A stretch of DNA of 64,000 nucleotides from Marinobacter fonticola (GTDB lineage: Bacteria > Pseudomonadota > Gammaproteobacteria > Pseudomonadales > Oleiphilaceae): contig NZ_CP043042.1 of NCBI RefSeq assembly GCF_008122265.1, forward strand, positions 806,001 to 870,000, written 5' to 3'. Of the stretch, positions 9,714 through 19,982 are shown one piece after another (the first letter of the stretch is position 1; every line of letters begins with the position of its first letter). The translations under genes and the position numbers were made by a program. The notes under the pieces are model-generated. The model was given only the letters and a program-made list of their open reading frames with translations, searched no databases and had not been told where the DNA came from.

Positions 9714-10334
9714 ATGGCACGTTACATAGGTCCAAAATGTAAGCTGTCTCGTCGTGAAGGGACAGATCTTTTTCTGAAGAGCGGCGTTCGCGCACTCGAC
9801 TCTAAGTGCAATCTCGAAGCTCCTCCTGGGATGCACGGTGCGCGCCGCGGTCGGTTGTCTGAATACGGCGTACAGCTCCGCGAGAAACAAAAAGTCCGTC
9901 GCATTTACGGCGTGCTTGAGAAGCAGTTCCGGAACTACTACAAGGAAGCGGCCCGAATTAAGGGTGCGACAGGTGAAAACCTGCTCCAGCTTCTGGAAGG
10001 ACGTCTGGACAATGTCGTATACCGCATGGGTTTTGGTTCGACCCGTGCAGAAGCCCGTCAGCTTGTGTCTCACAAAGCCATTCTGGTGAATGATAGCGTC
10101 GTGAATGTTCCGTCCTATCAGGTCAAGCCGGGTGACGTGGTGAGTGTTCGCGAGAAATCGAAGAACCAGCTGCGCGTTAAAGGCGCTCTGGACCTCGCGG
10201 GTAATCGCGCCCCTGTGAGCTGGGTAGAGGTCGACGCCAACAAGATGTCAGGCGTTTACAGTTCGATCCCTGAGCGGACTGAACTGCCGGCCGACATCAA
10301 TGAGAACCTCATCGTCGAGCTTTACTCTAAGTAA
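9714..10334 (+). CDS. rpsD: 30S ribosomal protein S4
   Basis: This 206-residue protein starts [24 protein letters not shown]. An S4 RNA-binding fold is visible at about residues 95-160 ([33 protein letters not shown]). S4 initiates 30S assembly and, in E. coli, is the translational repressor of the alpha operon and an antitermination factor. The first 40 residues carry one Cys only (KCKL), so no N-terminal zinc cluster is expected. It lies between rpsK and rpoA. Confidence 0.98.
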   Translation: MARYIGPKCKLSRREGTDLFLKSGVRALDSKCNLEAPPGMHGARRGRLSEYGVQLREKQKVRRIYGVLEKQFRNYYKEAARIKGATGENLLQLLEGRLDNVVYRMGFGSTRAEARQLVSHKAILVNDSVVNVPSYQVKPGDVVSVREKSKNQLRVKGALDLAGNRAPVSWVEVDANKMSGVYSSIPERTELPADINENLIVELYSK

Positions 10335-10371
10335 GGCCTGAGTTAGCAACGAGAGCAGATAGGGGCGTCTA

Positions 10372-11376
10372 ATGCAGCGTTCAGTACATGAGTTATTGAC
10401 ACCTCGTACCATCGACGTAAAAGAATTGGGCAAGACGCACGCCAAGGTTACGCTGGAGCCCCTGGAAAGGGGCTTTGGCCACACCCTGGGTAGCGCGCTT
10501 CGCCGGATACTCTTGTCCTCCATGCCGGGCTGCGCAATCACTGAAGCACAGATCGATGGCGTGTTGCACGAGTACAGCGCGATTGAGGGTGTCCAGGAAG
10601 ACGTCATCGAGATTCTGCTGAATCTCAAGGGCGTCGCCGTCAAGATGGGCAGCCGTGACGAATCTGAGCTGACCGTCAGCAAGAAAGGTCCTGGTGTTGT
10701 AACTGCGGCTGATATTCAGCTTGATCACGATGTCGAGATCACCAATCCCGAGCACGTGATCTGCCACCTGAGTGAAAAGGGTGAGCTGAATATGCGCTTG
10801 AAAATAGCGCGTGGCCGTGGCTACGAAGCTGCTGACCAGCGCGGTCTCGACGATGACGAGACCCGTGCGATTGGACGCCTTCAGCTGGACGCTACATACA
10901 GCCCGGTGCGTCGTGTTTCCTACGCCGTAGAAAACGCACGTGTCGAGCAGCGTACGGATCTGGACAAGCTGGTTATTGATCTGGAGACCAACGGTACGAT
11001 CGACCCGGAAGAGGCGATTCGCCGTGCCGCGACGATTCTCCAGCAGCAATTGGCTGTGTTCGTCGATTTCGATCATGAGAAAGAGCCTGAGCGTGTTGAG
11101 GAAGAGGAAGAAGTCGATCCGATTCTGCTGCGCCCGGTCGACGATCTGGAATTGACGGTACGTTCAGCTAACTGCCTGAAAGCTGAAAACATTTACTACA
11201 TCGGCGATCTAATTCAGCGCACTGAAGTCGAGCTGCTGAAGACGCCTAACCTGGGTAAGAAGTCGCTTACCGAAATCAAGGACGTCTTGGCCTCCCGAGG
11301 CCTGTCTTTGGGTATGCGACTCGACAACTGGCCGCCGGCTAGCCTTCGTGGCGATGACCGGGTTCTGGGCGGTTGA
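10372..11376 (+). CDS. rpoA: DNA-directed RNA polymerase subunit alpha
   Basis: This is the alpha subunit that dimerises to nucleate RNA polymerase assembly. The N-terminal assembly domain spans roughly residues 1-235 ([20 protein letters not shown] near residues 38-56). A Glu/Asp-rich linker ([12 protein letters not shown]) follows, then the C-terminal domain from about residue 250 with its helix-hairpin-helix ([23 protein letters not shown]), which binds UP elements and activators. The length of 334 residues is close to the E. coli protein. It sits in the alpha operon between rpsD and rplQ. Confidence 0.98.
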   Translation: MQRSVHELLTPRTIDVKELGKTHAKVTLEPLERGFGHTLGSALRRILLSSMPGCAITEAQIDGVLHEYSAIEGVQEDVIEILLNLKGVAVKMGSRDESELTVSKKGPGVVTAADIQLDHDVEITNPEHVICHLSEKGELNMRLKIARGRGYEAADQRGLDDDETRAIGRLQLDATYSPVRRVSYAVENARVEQRTDLDKLVIDLETNGTIDPEEAIRRAATILQQQLAVFVDFDHEKEPERVEEEEEVDPILLRPVDDLELTVRSANCLKAENIYYIGDLIQRTEVELLKTPNLGKKSLTEIKDVLASRGLSLGMRLDNWPPASLRGDDRVLGG

Positions 11377-11413
11377 TCGCCGTATTGGTAGTTTAAGGTA
11401 AGGAATCAGAGCA

Positions 11414-11812
11414 ATGCGTCATCGTAAGAGTGGTCGTAAGTTCAGCAGGACCAGCGCGCATCGCAAGGCCATGTTCCGCAACATGACTGCGTCGCTGGTT
11501 GAGCACGAGTTGATCAAAACCACCCTGCCCAAAGCGAAAGAGCTTCGCCGTGTGGCAGAGCCTTTGATCACACTGTCTAAAAACGATTCGGTGGCCAACC
11601 GTCGTCTGGCGTTCTCGCGCCTGCGTGACGACGCGGCCGTTGCCAAGCTGTTCAACGAGCTGGGCCCGCGTTATACCGATCGTCCGGGTGGATACCTTCG
11701 CATTCTGAAGTGCGGTTTCCGTGCCGGCGACAACGCGCCTATGGCTTTTGTTGAGCTGGTTGGGCGTCCGTTGGACATCGAAGCCGAAGAAGTGGACGAC
11801 GACGAAGAGTAA
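11414..11812 (+). CDS. rplQ: 50S ribosomal protein L17
   Basis: This 132-residue protein begins [24 protein letters not shown] and contains [27 protein letters not shown], both conserved in L17. L17 surrounds the tunnel exit. The C-terminal acidic extension ([11 protein letters not shown]) is slightly longer than in E. coli. It is the last gene of the alpha operon; a strong terminator follows 17 bases later. Confidence 0.98.
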   Translation: MRHRKSGRKFSRTSAHRKAMFRNMTASLVEHELIKTTLPKAKELRRVAEPLITLSKNDSVANRRLAFSRLRDDAAVAKLFNELGPRYTDRPGGYLRILKCGFRAGDNAPMAFVELVGRPLDIEAEEVDDDEE

Positions 11813-11828
11813 GCTCTTTATCGTGGTC

Positions 11829-11864
11829 AAAAAAAACCGGAGCTTCGCAAGCTCCGGTTTTTTT
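11829..11864 (+). terminator. Bidirectional rho-independent terminator after rplQ
   Basis: The hairpin has arms CCGGAGCTT (11837-11845) and AAGCTCCGG (11849-11857) around a CGC loop. It is preceded by an A-tract and followed by a run of seven Ts. The A- and T-tracts make it usable from both sides, and uvrA on the - strand ends about 64 bases to the right, so it probably serves both converging transcripts. Confidence 0.92.
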
Positions 11865-11927
11865 ATGTCTGCCCGTTTGGCTGAAGAAAACAGCGCGGGC
11901 TCAGTCATAAGCCCGCATGCGTTCACA

Positions 11928-14795
11928 TCAGCTTGTTTCAGCTTTCCTGTTCGGCTTTTTACCGCGGTTCTGCGCACGCTTCAGCAGGGGTTTTAGATAG
12001 CGGCCAGTATGAGACCGCTCCACTTCAGCGACCTCCTCGGGCGTACCCTCGGCAATAATCTGGCCACCGCCATTACCGCCTTCCGGTCCGAGGTCGACAA
12101 TCCAGTCTGCAGTTTTTATAACGTCCAGGTTGTGCTCTATCACAATGATCGTATTGCCATGTTCGCGTAATCGTTGCAGCACGTTAAGCAATTGCTGGAT
12201 GTCGTAGAAATGCAGGCCGGTGGTAGGTTCATCCAGGATGTAAAGCGTTTTGCCCGTATCCCGCTTGGATAGTTCCCGTGCAAGTTTGACCCGTTGAGCC
12301 TCACCCCCGGAAAGCGTTACTGCAGATTGACCTAGGCGTACATACGACAGTCCGACGTCCATGAGCGTCTGAAGTTTCCTTGCCAGAAAGGGCACTGAGT
12401 CGAAGAATTCGCGGGCTTCCTCGACTGTCATTTCCAGTACTTCGTGAATATTTTTATTTTTGTAGAGCACCTCCAGGGTTTCCCGGTTATAGCGCTTACC
12501 CTTGCAGACGTCGCATGGTACGTAGATATCCGGCAGGAAGTGCATCTCGACTTTGATAACGCCATCGCCCTGGCAGGCTTCGCAGCGGCCCCCCTTTACA
12601 TTGAAGGAGAAGCGTCCGGGCTTGTAGCCTCGTGAGCGCGCTTCCTGCGTGCCCGCGAATAACTCACGGATCGGTGTGAAAAGACCGGTGTAAGTCGCCG
12701 GGTTGGAGCGCGGCGTGCGACCGATGGGGCTCTGATCGATGTCGATAACCTTGTCCAGGTGGTCAAGGCCCTCGAGCTTCTCGTACGGAGCATGTGTCAG
12801 TGTGGTCGCCTTGTTCAGGCGGCTGGCCGCTACGGGGTAGAGAGTGCTGTTGATCAGTGTGGACTTGCCGGAGCCGGAGACGCCCGTGATACAGGTCATG
12901 ACACCCAAGGGGATCGATAGGTTCGCCGATTTGAGGTTATTGCCGCTGGCTCCCTTGAGCTTGACGAACTTACCGGTTCCCTTTTTGCGCTGTTGGGGAA
13001 CAGCGATCTCCTGAGTGCCGTTGAGGTACTGTCCGGTCAGCGATTGTTCGTTGGTGATAATTGCTTCGGGCGGACCTTCTGCAATGACGCGGCCGCCATG
13101 AACGCCCGCCCCCGGACCGATGTCGATGACATGGTCCGCGGCACGAATCGCATCCTCGTCGTGCTCGACCACTATCACGGTATTGCCCAGATCCCGCAGG
13201 TGAGTGAGCGTGGCCAGCAGGCGATCGTTGTCCCGTTGATGAAGCCCGATGGACGGCTCGTCTAGAATATACATGACGCCCACCAGGCCGGCGCCGATTT
13301 GACTGGCTAACCGGATGCGCTGGGCCTCGCCACCGGACAGCGTGTCCGCACTGCGTTCGAGAGTCAGATATTCCAGCCCGACATTGACCAGGAAGTGCAG
13401 TCGTTGGCGAATTTCTTTGGTAATTTTTTCGGCGATCTCGCCGCGCTGGCCAGGCAGCTCCAGTTGCTCGAAATAGTTAAAGGCTTCCCCGACCGGGAGA
13501 TGGGTGATTTCCGGCAGGTTCCGCTTATCGATAAAGACGTGGCGAGCGCTGCGGCGCAGGCGCGATCCCCCGCAGGCTTTGCAGGGCTGCTGGCTCAAGT
13601 GCTTGGAGAGCTCGTCGCGCATGCTGTGAGACTCGGTTTCCCGGTAGCGGCGTTCCAGATTCGGCAGCACGCCTTCGAAGGGATGCGCCTTTTCCATAAT
13701 ATGACCGCGGGAATTGACGTACTTGAAGCTGATGTCTTCGTCGCCGGACCCGTGGAGAACCACCTCACGAAAAGACTCTGGCAGATCGGCGAATGATGTG
13801 TCCATATCCACGCCATAGTGGTCGGCAACGCTATTGAGCAATTGGAAGTAATAGACCGCACGTCGATCCCAGCCGCGGATTGCGCCCTCGGCCAGGGTGG
13901 CTTCGGGATGCTGGACAATCTTGTCCTGATCGAAGAACTGTTTGACGCCGAGACCGTCACACGTTGGGCAGGCGCCAGCCGGGTTGTTGAAAGAAAACAG
14001 CCGTGGCTCGAGTTCGCTCAGGGAGTAGCCGCACTGGGTGCAGGCGTAAAGTGCCGAGAAGGTATGCTCCTCGCCATCGTTATCCATTGGGGCGACGAGT
14101 GCGATGCCGCTGGCCAGCCCCAGGGCGGTTTCGAAGCTTTCGGCCAATCGCTGTTCCAGTCCCGGCTTAACTTTGAAGCGATCCACGACCACATCGATGG
14201 TGTGCTTTTTCTTCTTATCCATGTCCGGCAGGTCGTCGATGTCATAGACTCGGCCGTCCACGCGCAAGCGGATAAAGCCCTGGGCGCGCATGTTATCGAA
14301 CACCTGCAAATGCTCGCCCTTGCGGTCGCGGATAACCGGCGCCAGGATCATCAGCTTGCTGTTCTCCGGCATCGCAAGCACCTGGTCGACCATCTGGCTG
14401 ACGGTCTGGGCGACCAGCGGCTGGTCGTGATCCGGACACCGTGGCTCGCCGGCCCGGGCAAACAGCAGTCGTAGGTAATCGTAGATTTCAGTAATGGTCC
14501 CGACGGTGGAGCGCGGGTTGTGAGATGTCGACTTCTGCTCGATGGAGATCGCAGGCGACAGCCCTTCGATGTGGTCCACGTCCGGCTTCTCCATCATGGA
14601 GAGAAACTGCCGGGCGTAAGTCGATAGGGATTCCACATAGCGGCGCTGCCCTTCAGCATACAGCGTGTCGAAGGCCAGAGAGGATTTGCCGGAACCGGAT
14701 AGGCCGGTGATAACGATCAGCTTATCCCGGGGGATCTCGATATCGATGTTTTTCAGGTTGTGGGTGCGTGCGCCTTTGATCTGGATGGAATCCAT
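11928..14795 (-). CDS. uvrA: Excinuclease ABC subunit A
   Basis: UvrA is the damage-sensing ABC-type ATPase of nucleotide excision repair; it dimerises, loads UvrB and then leaves. The 955-residue protein has Walker A at residues 31-40 ([10 protein letters not shown]) and again in the C-terminal half ([10 protein letters not shown]). The ABC signature LSGGEAQR occurs twice, and CxxC zinc-finger pairs are visible (CTQCG with CPTC; CEAC with CDVC). ATG 14795 follows GAGGAGTG and gives [16 protein letters not shown], the family start. In many gammaproteobacteria uvrA is divergent from ssb; here a motor gene pair and an MFS gene lie between. No clear LexA box was found upstream. Confidence 0.98.
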   Translation of the reverse strand: MDSIQIKGARTHNLKNIDIEIPRDKLIVITGLSGSGKSSLAFDTLYAEGQRRYVESLSTYARQFLSMMEKPDVDHIEGLSPAISIEQKSTSHNPRSTVGTITEIYDYLRLLFARAGEPRCPDHDQPLVAQTVSQMVDQVLAMPENSKLMILAPVIRDRKGEHLQVFDNMRAQGFIRLRVDGRVYDIDDLPDMDKKKKHTIDVVVDRFKVKPGLEQRLAESFETALGLASGIALVAPMDNDGEEHTFSALYACTQCGYSLSELEPRLFSFNNPAGACPTCDGLGVKQFFDQDKIVQHPEATLAEGAIRGWDRRAVYYFQLLNSVADHYGVDMDTSFADLPESFREVVLHGSGDEDISFKYVNSRGHIMEKAHPFEGVLPNLERRYRETESHSMRDELSKHLSQQPCKACGGSRLRRSARHVFIDKRNLPEITHLPVGEAFNYFEQLELPGQRGEIAEKITKEIRQRLHFLVNVGLEYLTLERSADTLSGGEAQRIRLASQIGAGLVGVMYILDEPSIGLHQRDNDRLLATLTHLRDLGNTVIVVEHDEDAIRAADHVIDIGPGAGVHGGRVIAEGPPEAIITNEQSLTGQYLNGTQEIAVPQQRKKGTGKFVKLKGASGNNLKSANLSIPLGVMTCITGVSGSGKSTLINSTLYPVAASRLNKATTLTHAPYEKLEGLDHLDKVIDIDQSPIGRTPRSNPATYTGLFTPIRELFAGTQEARSRGYKPGRFSFNVKGGRCEACQGDGVIKVEMHFLPDIYVPCDVCKGKRYNRETLEVLYKNKNIHEVLEMTVEEAREFFDSVPFLARKLQTLMDVGLSYVRLGQSAVTLSGGEAQRVKLARELSKRDTGKTLYILDEPTTGLHFYDIQQLLNVLQRLREHGNTIIVIEHNLDVIKTADWIVDLGPEGGNGGGQIIAEGTPEEVAEVERSHTGRYLKPLLKRAQNRGKKPNRKAETS

Positions 14796-14959
14796 GACAC
14801 TCCTCGAGCAGGAAATGCGAACAGGTAACGACAGAGCGGTCGTATGCCCCCGAAACCCACCAGTATACAGCGTGAGGCTGTATGCCAAGAAGCTTTATGG
14901 CGGTACGTTAACGTTGATGGGGCAGGGCAGCGATGCACCGGACCTGGCGGACTTCTTTT

Positions 14960-15877
14960 CTACCAGTCCAAGGCTTCCGGGCGCTTAGGGGGTTCATCCA
15001 TGATCGGGTTGATCTCACCGCCACTTTGATCCATCAAGTCCTGCAGCCGAACGCGCGTTTCGTCGTGTGATTCGGAAAGGTCGACGATGATTTCTACGCG
15101 GCGATTGAGCGCACGGTTTTCCGGGCTGTCGTTGGGTACCCGGGGGTGGGTTGCAGCGAAACCTTGAACTTTGACTCGCTTGGCATCGATCCCGCCGCCC
15201 TCTATGAGCACGTTGGCGACCGCCGCGGCACGGTCGGCAGAAAGGTTCCAGTTAGAGTTATAACGTGAACTACGAATAGGGATATCGTCGGTGTGACCTT
15301 CAATGGTCAGTGCTCCGGGGATGTTATGCAGCACTGTCGCCATGCGGTAAAGCATGTCTTCGAAGGCGAATGTCAATGTGGCTGAGCCTGACGGGAACGA
15401 GCCTTTCTCCTCGATACGGATCACGATTCGATCGTTGTCTTTACGCAGGTCCAGCTTGCCGTCTTCCAGTTCCTCGCTCAGCACTTTCTCGAGCGTTTGA
15501 GTGTGAGATTCAACTTGCTGCTCGCGAGCCTGGGCCAAGCGAGTTTCGGTCTCGGTTTGAGTGGTGTTGGTGTCCAGGTTTGGCGCGTCCGGGGTGGTTT
15601 CCTGGCGCACTTCGTTGATGACCGTCGGTTCGGGCTTGGCAGCGGAAAAGTGGTCGAAAACCGGCGACGTGCCCATGGGAATCTCCAGCGCGGGCACATC
15701 GCGCTGAACACCGAAGGCTTTGGAAAGTTCATCGGCGATTTGCTTGAACTTACTGGCGTCGATCTCGGCGAATGACAGCAGCAGCACGAAAAAGCACATC
15801 AGCAGCGACATCAGGTCGGCAAAGGTTACGACCCAGGCGGGTACGCCGGGCTGGTCCTCTTCTGGCAGCTCGTCCAT
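14960..15877 (-). CDS. Flagellar motor stator protein, PomB/MotB type
   Basis: This is the ion-conducting, peptidoglycan-anchored B subunit of a flagellar stator. The short N-terminus leads into one membrane helix at about residues 14-37 ([22 protein letters not shown]) carrying the conserved channel Asp in the FAD motif. A variable periplasmic linker follows, then an OmpA-like peptidoglycan-binding domain from about residue 150 ([14 protein letters not shown]...[16 protein letters not shown]). The membrane segment and the following SFxEIDxxKFKQIA resemble sodium-type PomB more than proton-type MotB; ion choice is inferred. The 305-residue protein starts nine bases after the partner stop, so the two are co-translated. 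Confidence 0.93.
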   Translation of the reverse strand: MDELPEEDQPGVPAWVVTFADLMSLLMCFFVLLLSFAEIDASKFKQIADELSKAFGVQRDVPALEIPMGTSPVFDHFSAAKPEPTVINEVRQETTPDAPNLDTNTTQTETETRLAQAREQQVESHTQTLEKVLSEELEDGKLDLRKDNDRIVIRIEEKGSFPSGSATLTFAFEDMLYRMATVLHNIPGALTIEGHTDDIPIRSSRYNSNWNLSADRAAAVANVLIEGGGIDAKRVKVQGFAATHPRVPNDSPENRALNRRVEIIVDLSESHDETRVRLQDLMDQSGGEINPIMDEPPKRPEALDW

Positions 15878-15886
15878 GGAATAGCC

Positions 15887-16654
15887 TTAGGCTTGGGCTT
15901 CGGCGTTCTGGTCGCGCTTGGCGGGCGGCAGGTAGCTCGATAGCATCTGCTCGATGACCCGCGGATTGCGACCTTCCTGGACGCCGATAATGGCGTCGAT
16001 GATCAGCGCTTGCGACCGGGCTTCCTCGGTCATTCTCAGTTCGAGTTTGTCGGCAAGCGGGCTAGCGACCATGGTTGCGAGTATGGCGCCGTAGAGGGTC
16101 GTCAAAAGCGCAACCGCCATCGCCGGACCGATAGCTTTGGGGTCTTCCATGTTCGACAGCATTTGAACCAGACCGACGATCGTACCAATCATGCCCATGG
16201 CAGGGCCGACGTCGGCGAACGCGCGAAATACTTTTGCGCCCATCCGGTTGCGGTCGAGCGTGAGCAGGCGCTCTTTCTGCATTAGTTTTTCGATGGTCTC
16301 AGCGGGCTGGCTTTCCAGCAGAAATTGAACGCCCTGCTTCAGGAAGGGGCTGCTGACTTCCTTCTCCTCCAACGCCAGTACGCCTTGCTTTCGGGCGACG
16401 TTGGCGATATCGATGACTTCGTTGATGAGATCTTCGGTGTCGGGCAGCTTGAATGAGAAGGCGCGGGAAGCTGCTTTGAAGGCGCCCAGAAACTGGCCGA
16501 AGCTGAATTTGGCCATAACCACGAAAAGACTGCCCACGATAACGATCATTATCGATGGCACGTTAAGAAAGACCTGGCTCGAAGCACCGAGGACGATAGA
16601 GGCGCCGATAACCAGCATGGCCCCTACGAGGCCGATGAGCGTTGCAAAATCCAC
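15887..16654 (-). CDS. Flagellar motor stator protein, PomA/MotA type
   Basis: This is the A subunit of the stator, which forms the ion channel with the B subunit and pushes on the rotor protein FliG. The 255-residue protein has four predicted membrane helices (near residues 5-25, 30-50, 150-170 and 180-200). The segments VFRAFADVGPAMGMIGTIVGLVQML and GPAMAVALLTTLYGAILATM are typical of PomA. The cytoplasmic loop between helices 2 and 3 contains the charged region that meets FliG. Like other PomA proteins it is shorter than E. coli MotA. It is first in a two-gene unit with the PomB-like gene; no other flagellar gene is in the window. Confidence 0.93.
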   Translation of the reverse strand: MDFATLIGLVGAMLVIGASIVLGASSQVFLNVPSIMIVIVGSLFVVMAKFSFGQFLGAFKAASRAFSFKLPDTEDLINEVIDIANVARKQGVLALEEKEVSSPFLKQGVQFLLESQPAETIEKLMQKERLLTLDRNRMGAKVFRAFADVGPAMGMIGTIVGLVQMLSNMEDPKAIGPAMAVALLTTLYGAILATMVASPLADKLELRMTEEARSQALIIDAIIGVQEGRNPRVIEQMLSSYLPPAKRDQNAEAQA

Positions 16655-16944
16655 GAAAACCCCTGCAAGAGTTCGAGCAGTTTGACGCCGAGTGGGCGCC
16701 AGACTGGAGCGGCGTCAGAATTGACGGAAAGCTATGATACGACGACTCGCTGCCCAACTGAACGTACGAAGTCGTTAAAAAGGCAGTCTTTTTGTCAGAA
16801 AGCGTGAGTTAACGTAATGCTGACTTTCCGAAGGCGCCACGGGCTGCAATTGATCTGGACGGCTGCGTCGGCTGCCTTGTCGCCTGCCCTTCTGATACAA
16901 TTCGGCGCCTTGCCGTAAACCGACCATTAGGATCTTCCCGCTTC

Positions 16945-18303
16945 ATGAATGCCCTCGAAAAACGCTCCATAGCTGCTTTGGCTTCGGTGTACGCCATGCG
17001 CATGTTGGGCCTGTTCATGGTACTCCCGGTTTTTATGCTGCTGGGGGAGGACCTTGCCGGCGCAACACCGGCTTTGCTGGGCATTGCTATCGGTGCCTAT
17101 GGTCTGAGCCAAGCGCTACTGCAGATTCCATTCGGCATGCTTTCAGACCGTTATGGGCGCAAACGACTGATCTTTTGCGGCCTGGTGATATTTGCGGCAG
17201 GCAGCCTCTTGGCCGGGGCCTCTGAAAGCATCTATGGCGTCATCGCCGGCCGTATTCTGCAGGGCGGCGGGGCGATCGCCAGTGTATTGATGGCGTTGCT
17301 CAGCGATCTGACACGGGAAGAGAATCGCACCAAGGCTATGGCCATCGTGGGTTTATCCATTGGCGTGGCCTTCTCCGCGTCTTTGTTTTTGGGTCCGCTA
17401 CTCGGGGCACTCGTGGGTCTGTCGGGCATTTTCTATGCGACCGCGGGCCTCGCGCTGATCGGTATCGTGCTGGTTCATAGCGTCGTACCCACCCCGGTCG
17501 GGAAAAATACGCATCTGGATGCCCAGCCCGCCAAGGACAAGTTGCGTCAGGTGCTGAGCAACCGCCGGTTGTTACGTCTCGATTTCGGTATTGGGGCGCT
17601 ACACCTCGTGCTGACAGCGGCCTTCCTGGTGGTGCCGGTTTTATTGCGTGATCAGGTGGGGGTGCCTGCGACGGAGCATTGGTGGATCTATCTCTCGGTG
17701 ATGGGTCTGGCCTTTTTCGCGATGGTGCCGTTTATCATCATTGGAGAAAAAAGACGGATGATGAAACCGGTGCTTTGCGGGGCTGTCGCCATGCTTGCCC
17801 TGGCCTGTTTTGCTCTGGCCAAGTTGCCGCATACGCTGGGGTTTATGTGGGGCGGGTTATTTTTCTTTTTTATGGCGTTTAACTTACTCGAAGCCTGCCT
17901 GCCGTCGCTGATCAGCAAAGAGTCGCCAGCCGCCGCAAAGGGCACCGCCATGGGCGTCTATTCAACCTCTCAGTTCTTCGGTGCTTTCGTCGGTGGCGCC
18001 CTGGGTGGAGCGCTGCTGGAACACACTGGCGTCGAAGGTGTTTTTGCCCTGATGGTGGTTGTTTTGCTCATTTGGCTGGGGCTGGCTTTGACCATGAAGC
18101 GGCCAAGTCACGCATCGAGTTTCATGGTACAGTTGGTCGATATCAAGGGGCGTGGCGTGCAGGCGGTGGATAGCGCTTTACGGGACGTGCCCGGTGTCGA
18201 GGATGTGGTGATCCTGGTAGATGCGGATACAGCCTACCTCAAGGTAGACTATCGTCAATTCGATGCCGCAAGCCTGGAGCGGTTCGCGTTTGTAAGGCCC
18301 TAG
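16945..18303 (+). CDS. MFS transporter, YajR-like
   Basis: This 452-residue inner-membrane carrier has about 12 hydrophobic helices and the MFS loop 2-3 motif (GMLSDRYGRKRLIFCG, residues 64-79). After the last helix there is a soluble tail of about 65 residues (residues 388-452) starting MVQLVDIKGRGVQAVD, with a beta-alpha-beta pattern resembling the ferredoxin-like domain of E. coli YajR. Overall length matches YajR (454). The substrate is unknown; drug or metabolite export would be a guess. It is followed by ssb after 113 bases and is divergent from the stator genes. AGGATC upstream is a moderate ribosome binding site. Confidence 0.85.
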   Translation: MNALEKRSIAALASVYAMRMLGLFMVLPVFMLLGEDLAGATPALLGIAIGAYGLSQALLQIPFGMLSDRYGRKRLIFCGLVIFAAGSLLAGASESIYGVIAGRILQGGGAIASVLMALLSDLTREENRTKAMAIVGLSIGVAFSASLFLGPLLGALVGLSGIFYATAGLALIGIVLVHSVVPTPVGKNTHLDAQPAKDKLRQVLSNRRLLRLDFGIGALHLVLTAAFLVVPVLLRDQVGVPATEHWWIYLSVMGLAFFAMVPFIIIGEKRRMMKPVLCGAVAMLALACFALAKLPHTLGFMWGGLFFFFMAFNLLEACLPSLISKESPAAAKGTAMGVYSTSQFFGAFVGGALGGALLEHTGVEGVFALMVVVLLIWLGLALTMKRPSHASSFMVQLVDIKGRGVQAVDSALRDVPGVEDVVILVDADTAYLKVDYRQFDAASLERFAFVRP

Positions 18304-18416
18304 TTTTAACGACTAGTAGCACTAATAATCAGCACTACTAATAACGAGTACCACTAACGAATTAATGCGCCGACCAGGGATGGTGGGTGACGACAGAGAC
18401 TATTTGGGAGTCGAAC
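18304..18416 (+). repeat. Short CACTA/CTAATAA-rich spacer repeats before ssb
   Basis: The 113-base gap between the MFS gene and ssb contains several near-copies of a CACTA(N)TAA unit between about 18317 and 18360 (agcactaataa, gcactactaataa, accactaacga). No hairpin or promoter was recognised. It may be a degenerated short tandem repeat without function. Confidence 0.35.
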
Positions 18417-18947
18417 ATGGCAAGAGGCGTAAACAAGGTCATCCTGATTGGTAACCTGGGGAACGATCCAGAAACCCGGTACACCCCTAACGGCAACGCG
18501 GTCACCAACTTGAATCTGGCGACCGACGAAAGCTATAAAGACCGTCAGTCGGGGCAGTTGGTGCCCAAGACCGAGTGGCATCGCGTCGTTATGTTCGGCA
18601 AGATCGCGGAAATCGCCGGGCAGTACCTGCGTAAGGGCTCCAAGGTCTACATCGAAGGCAAACTGCAAACCCGCAAATGGCAGGGTCAGGATGGCCAGGA
18701 TCGTTACACGACCGAAGTGGTGGTGGATATTAACGGCCAGATGCAGATGCTCGATAGCCGGGGCGCAGGCGATAATGCCGGCATGAACCAGGGCGCGCCT
18801 TCGCGTCCGCAGCAGCAGCCGGCTTACGGTAATCAGGACAATCAGGGTTCCTCTGGCGGTTACAGCCAGCCGCCGGCGCAAAATCAGGGTGGGGGCGGCG
18901 GCATGCCGGAGCCTGTCGATGACTTCGACGACGACATCCCGTTCTAG
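18417..18947 (+). CDS. ssb: Single-stranded DNA-binding protein
   Basis: SSB coats single-stranded DNA and recruits replication and repair enzymes. The N-terminal OB fold (residues 1-110) begins [22 protein letters not shown] and has the [20 protein letters not shown] stretch. A Gln/Gly/Pro-rich disordered linker follows, and the last residues DDFDDDIPF are the conserved acidic tip that binds partner proteins. The length of 176 residues matches gammaproteobacterial SSB. An in-frame upstream start is possible, but ATG 18417 follows GGGAG and matches the family N-terminus. Confidence 0.98.
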   Translation: MARGVNKVILIGNLGNDPETRYTPNGNAVTNLNLATDESYKDRQSGQLVPKTEWHRVVMFGKIAEIAGQYLRKGSKVYIEGKLQTRKWQGQDGQDRYTTEVVVDINGQMQMLDSRGAGDNAGMNQGAPSRPQQQPAYGNQDNQGSSGGYSQPPAQNQGGGGGMPEPVDDFDDDIPF

Positions 18948-18982
18948 GATCGGGTTGGGCTCGGTTGCTCTAGACATGGAAT

Positions 18983-19017
18983 AAAAAATATAGCCGCGTA
19001 TGCGGCTATATTTTTTT
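18983..19017 (+). terminator. Rho-independent terminator after ssb
   Basis: The hairpin has arms AATATAGCCGC and GCGGCTATATT around a GTAT loop, followed by a T-run (to 19017) and preceded by an A-run. It lies 36 bases after the ssb stop and could also stop transcripts from the other strand. Confidence 0.9.
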
Positions 19018-19340
19018 AGACGTACCCACTTTATTTGCAGGAAAGTCATAGCCGATCCCGGCTCTTTTACCCGCCCTCATCGCGTCACGGCGTTCGGCCA
19101 GCGGCGTCCTAGCAGCGACTCCTTATCGTTAGAGCAATGCCGGTCATTGCTATCTTTGACCCATCGCGAGTGCGCCTCCTACAAAAAGTGAGTCAAGAGA
19201 CGCTGATCAATGGGCCATGCCGAGTCTCCTGGCATTGCTGTTCTGGTCGGTGCCCCAGTCGGGCAGGGACTGTTCTGGCGCCTCCGCTATGGGCCGGTAA
19301 ATTGCTGCCGCCTTCATTCCAAATTCGAGCCTCAAAAAAC
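19018..19340. other. Intergenic region before liuR, no gene recognised
   Basis: About 370 bases separate the ssb terminator from liuR. Short open frames exist on the + strand (19000-19355) but have no ribosome binding site, no recognisable protein and many rare residues. Apart from the LiuR operator at its right end I see no repeats, RNA gene or strong promoter. Confidence 0.6.
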
Positions 19341-19356
19341 TTTACGTTTACGTAAA
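19341..19356 (+). promoter_or_regulatory. LiuR operator upstream of liuR
   Basis: TTTACGTTTACGTAAA is a near-perfect 16-base palindrome (only the central two bases break symmetry), 34 bases before the liuR start. It matches the TTTACGT-ACGTAAA type of site known for LiuR in gammaproteobacteria. Very similar boxes occur at 29,017 and 31,971. MerR-family regulators usually bind between -35 and -10 elements, which fits this placement; autoregulation of liuR and control of liuABCDE are inferred. Confidence 0.8.
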
Positions 19357-19390
19357 CTTTATCTAACCTAAGCCTAAAAAGGACACTGCC

Positions 19391-19837
19391 ATGGACACCA
19401 AGAAAACATACAGCATAAGCGAGCTCGCCAAGGAGTTCGATGTGACGACCCGAAGCGTGCGCTTCTATGAAGACCAGGGCTTACTGCATCCAGCCAGGCG
19501 TGGACAGACCCGCATCTTCAGCTCGAAAGACCGGGTACGCCTGAAGCTGATCCTGCGCGGTAAGCGCATGGGCTTTTCCCTGGCGGAAACCAAAGAGTTG
19601 TTCGATTTATGGGACGAAACCCTTAGCGGCAACGAAAAACAACTTCTGCTAATGCTGGATACGCTGGCCAACAAGCGAGCGCAGCTTGAGCAGCAGAAAA
19701 ACGACATTGCCCAGGCGGAAATGGAAATGGATACCGCGGAAGCAAGGTGCCGCGAGGCGCTTGCCGAGCTGCAAAAGAGAAAGCATCAGCAGGCAAAGAT
19801 CGCGAAAGAAGAGCCCGAATCCATAGAACCGAAGTAG
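19391..19837 (+). CDS. liuR: MerR-family regulator of leucine/isovalerate degradation, LiuR
   Basis: This 148-residue regulator has a MerR winged helix-turn-helix at residues 5-72 (YSISELAKEFDVTTRSVRFYEDQGLLHPARRGQTRIFS) and a C-terminal dimerising coiled coil (residues 80-130). No cysteines typical of metal sensors are present, consistent with an acyl-CoA-type ligand. Its place directly before liuA and the operator in front of it identify it as LiuR, the regulator of leucine and isovalerate use. AAGGAC lies before the ATG. The ligand is not shown by the sequence. Confidence 0.92.
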   Translation: MDTKKTYSISELAKEFDVTTRSVRFYEDQGLLHPARRGQTRIFSSKDRVRLKLILRGKRMGFSLAETKELFDLWDETLSGNEKQLLLMLDTLANKRAQLEQQKNDIAQAEMEMDTAEARCREALAELQKRKHQQAKIAKEEPESIEPK

Positions 19838-19982
19838 TGGGGGCATCGGAGCGAGCGGATAGCGGTCTCCAAAAGCGTGCGGAGCCTGCGAGCAGGGCGA
19901 TTTTACAACGTGTTTCGGTCACCGATATCCGTATGCGGAGCCCGCGACCCACACCAAATTCGAGAGTAAAAGGTAGCCAACA

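Noticed and set aside
14796..14959. A possible LexA (SOS) box before uvrA
   Set aside because: CTGTATACTGG is present on the - strand but CAG is not found ten bases after CTG, so the site does not fit the CTG-N10-CAG pattern.
19137..19355. Short + strand open frame of 72 codons before liuR
   Set aside because: No ribosome binding site, no family resemblance, and it runs into the LiuR operator.
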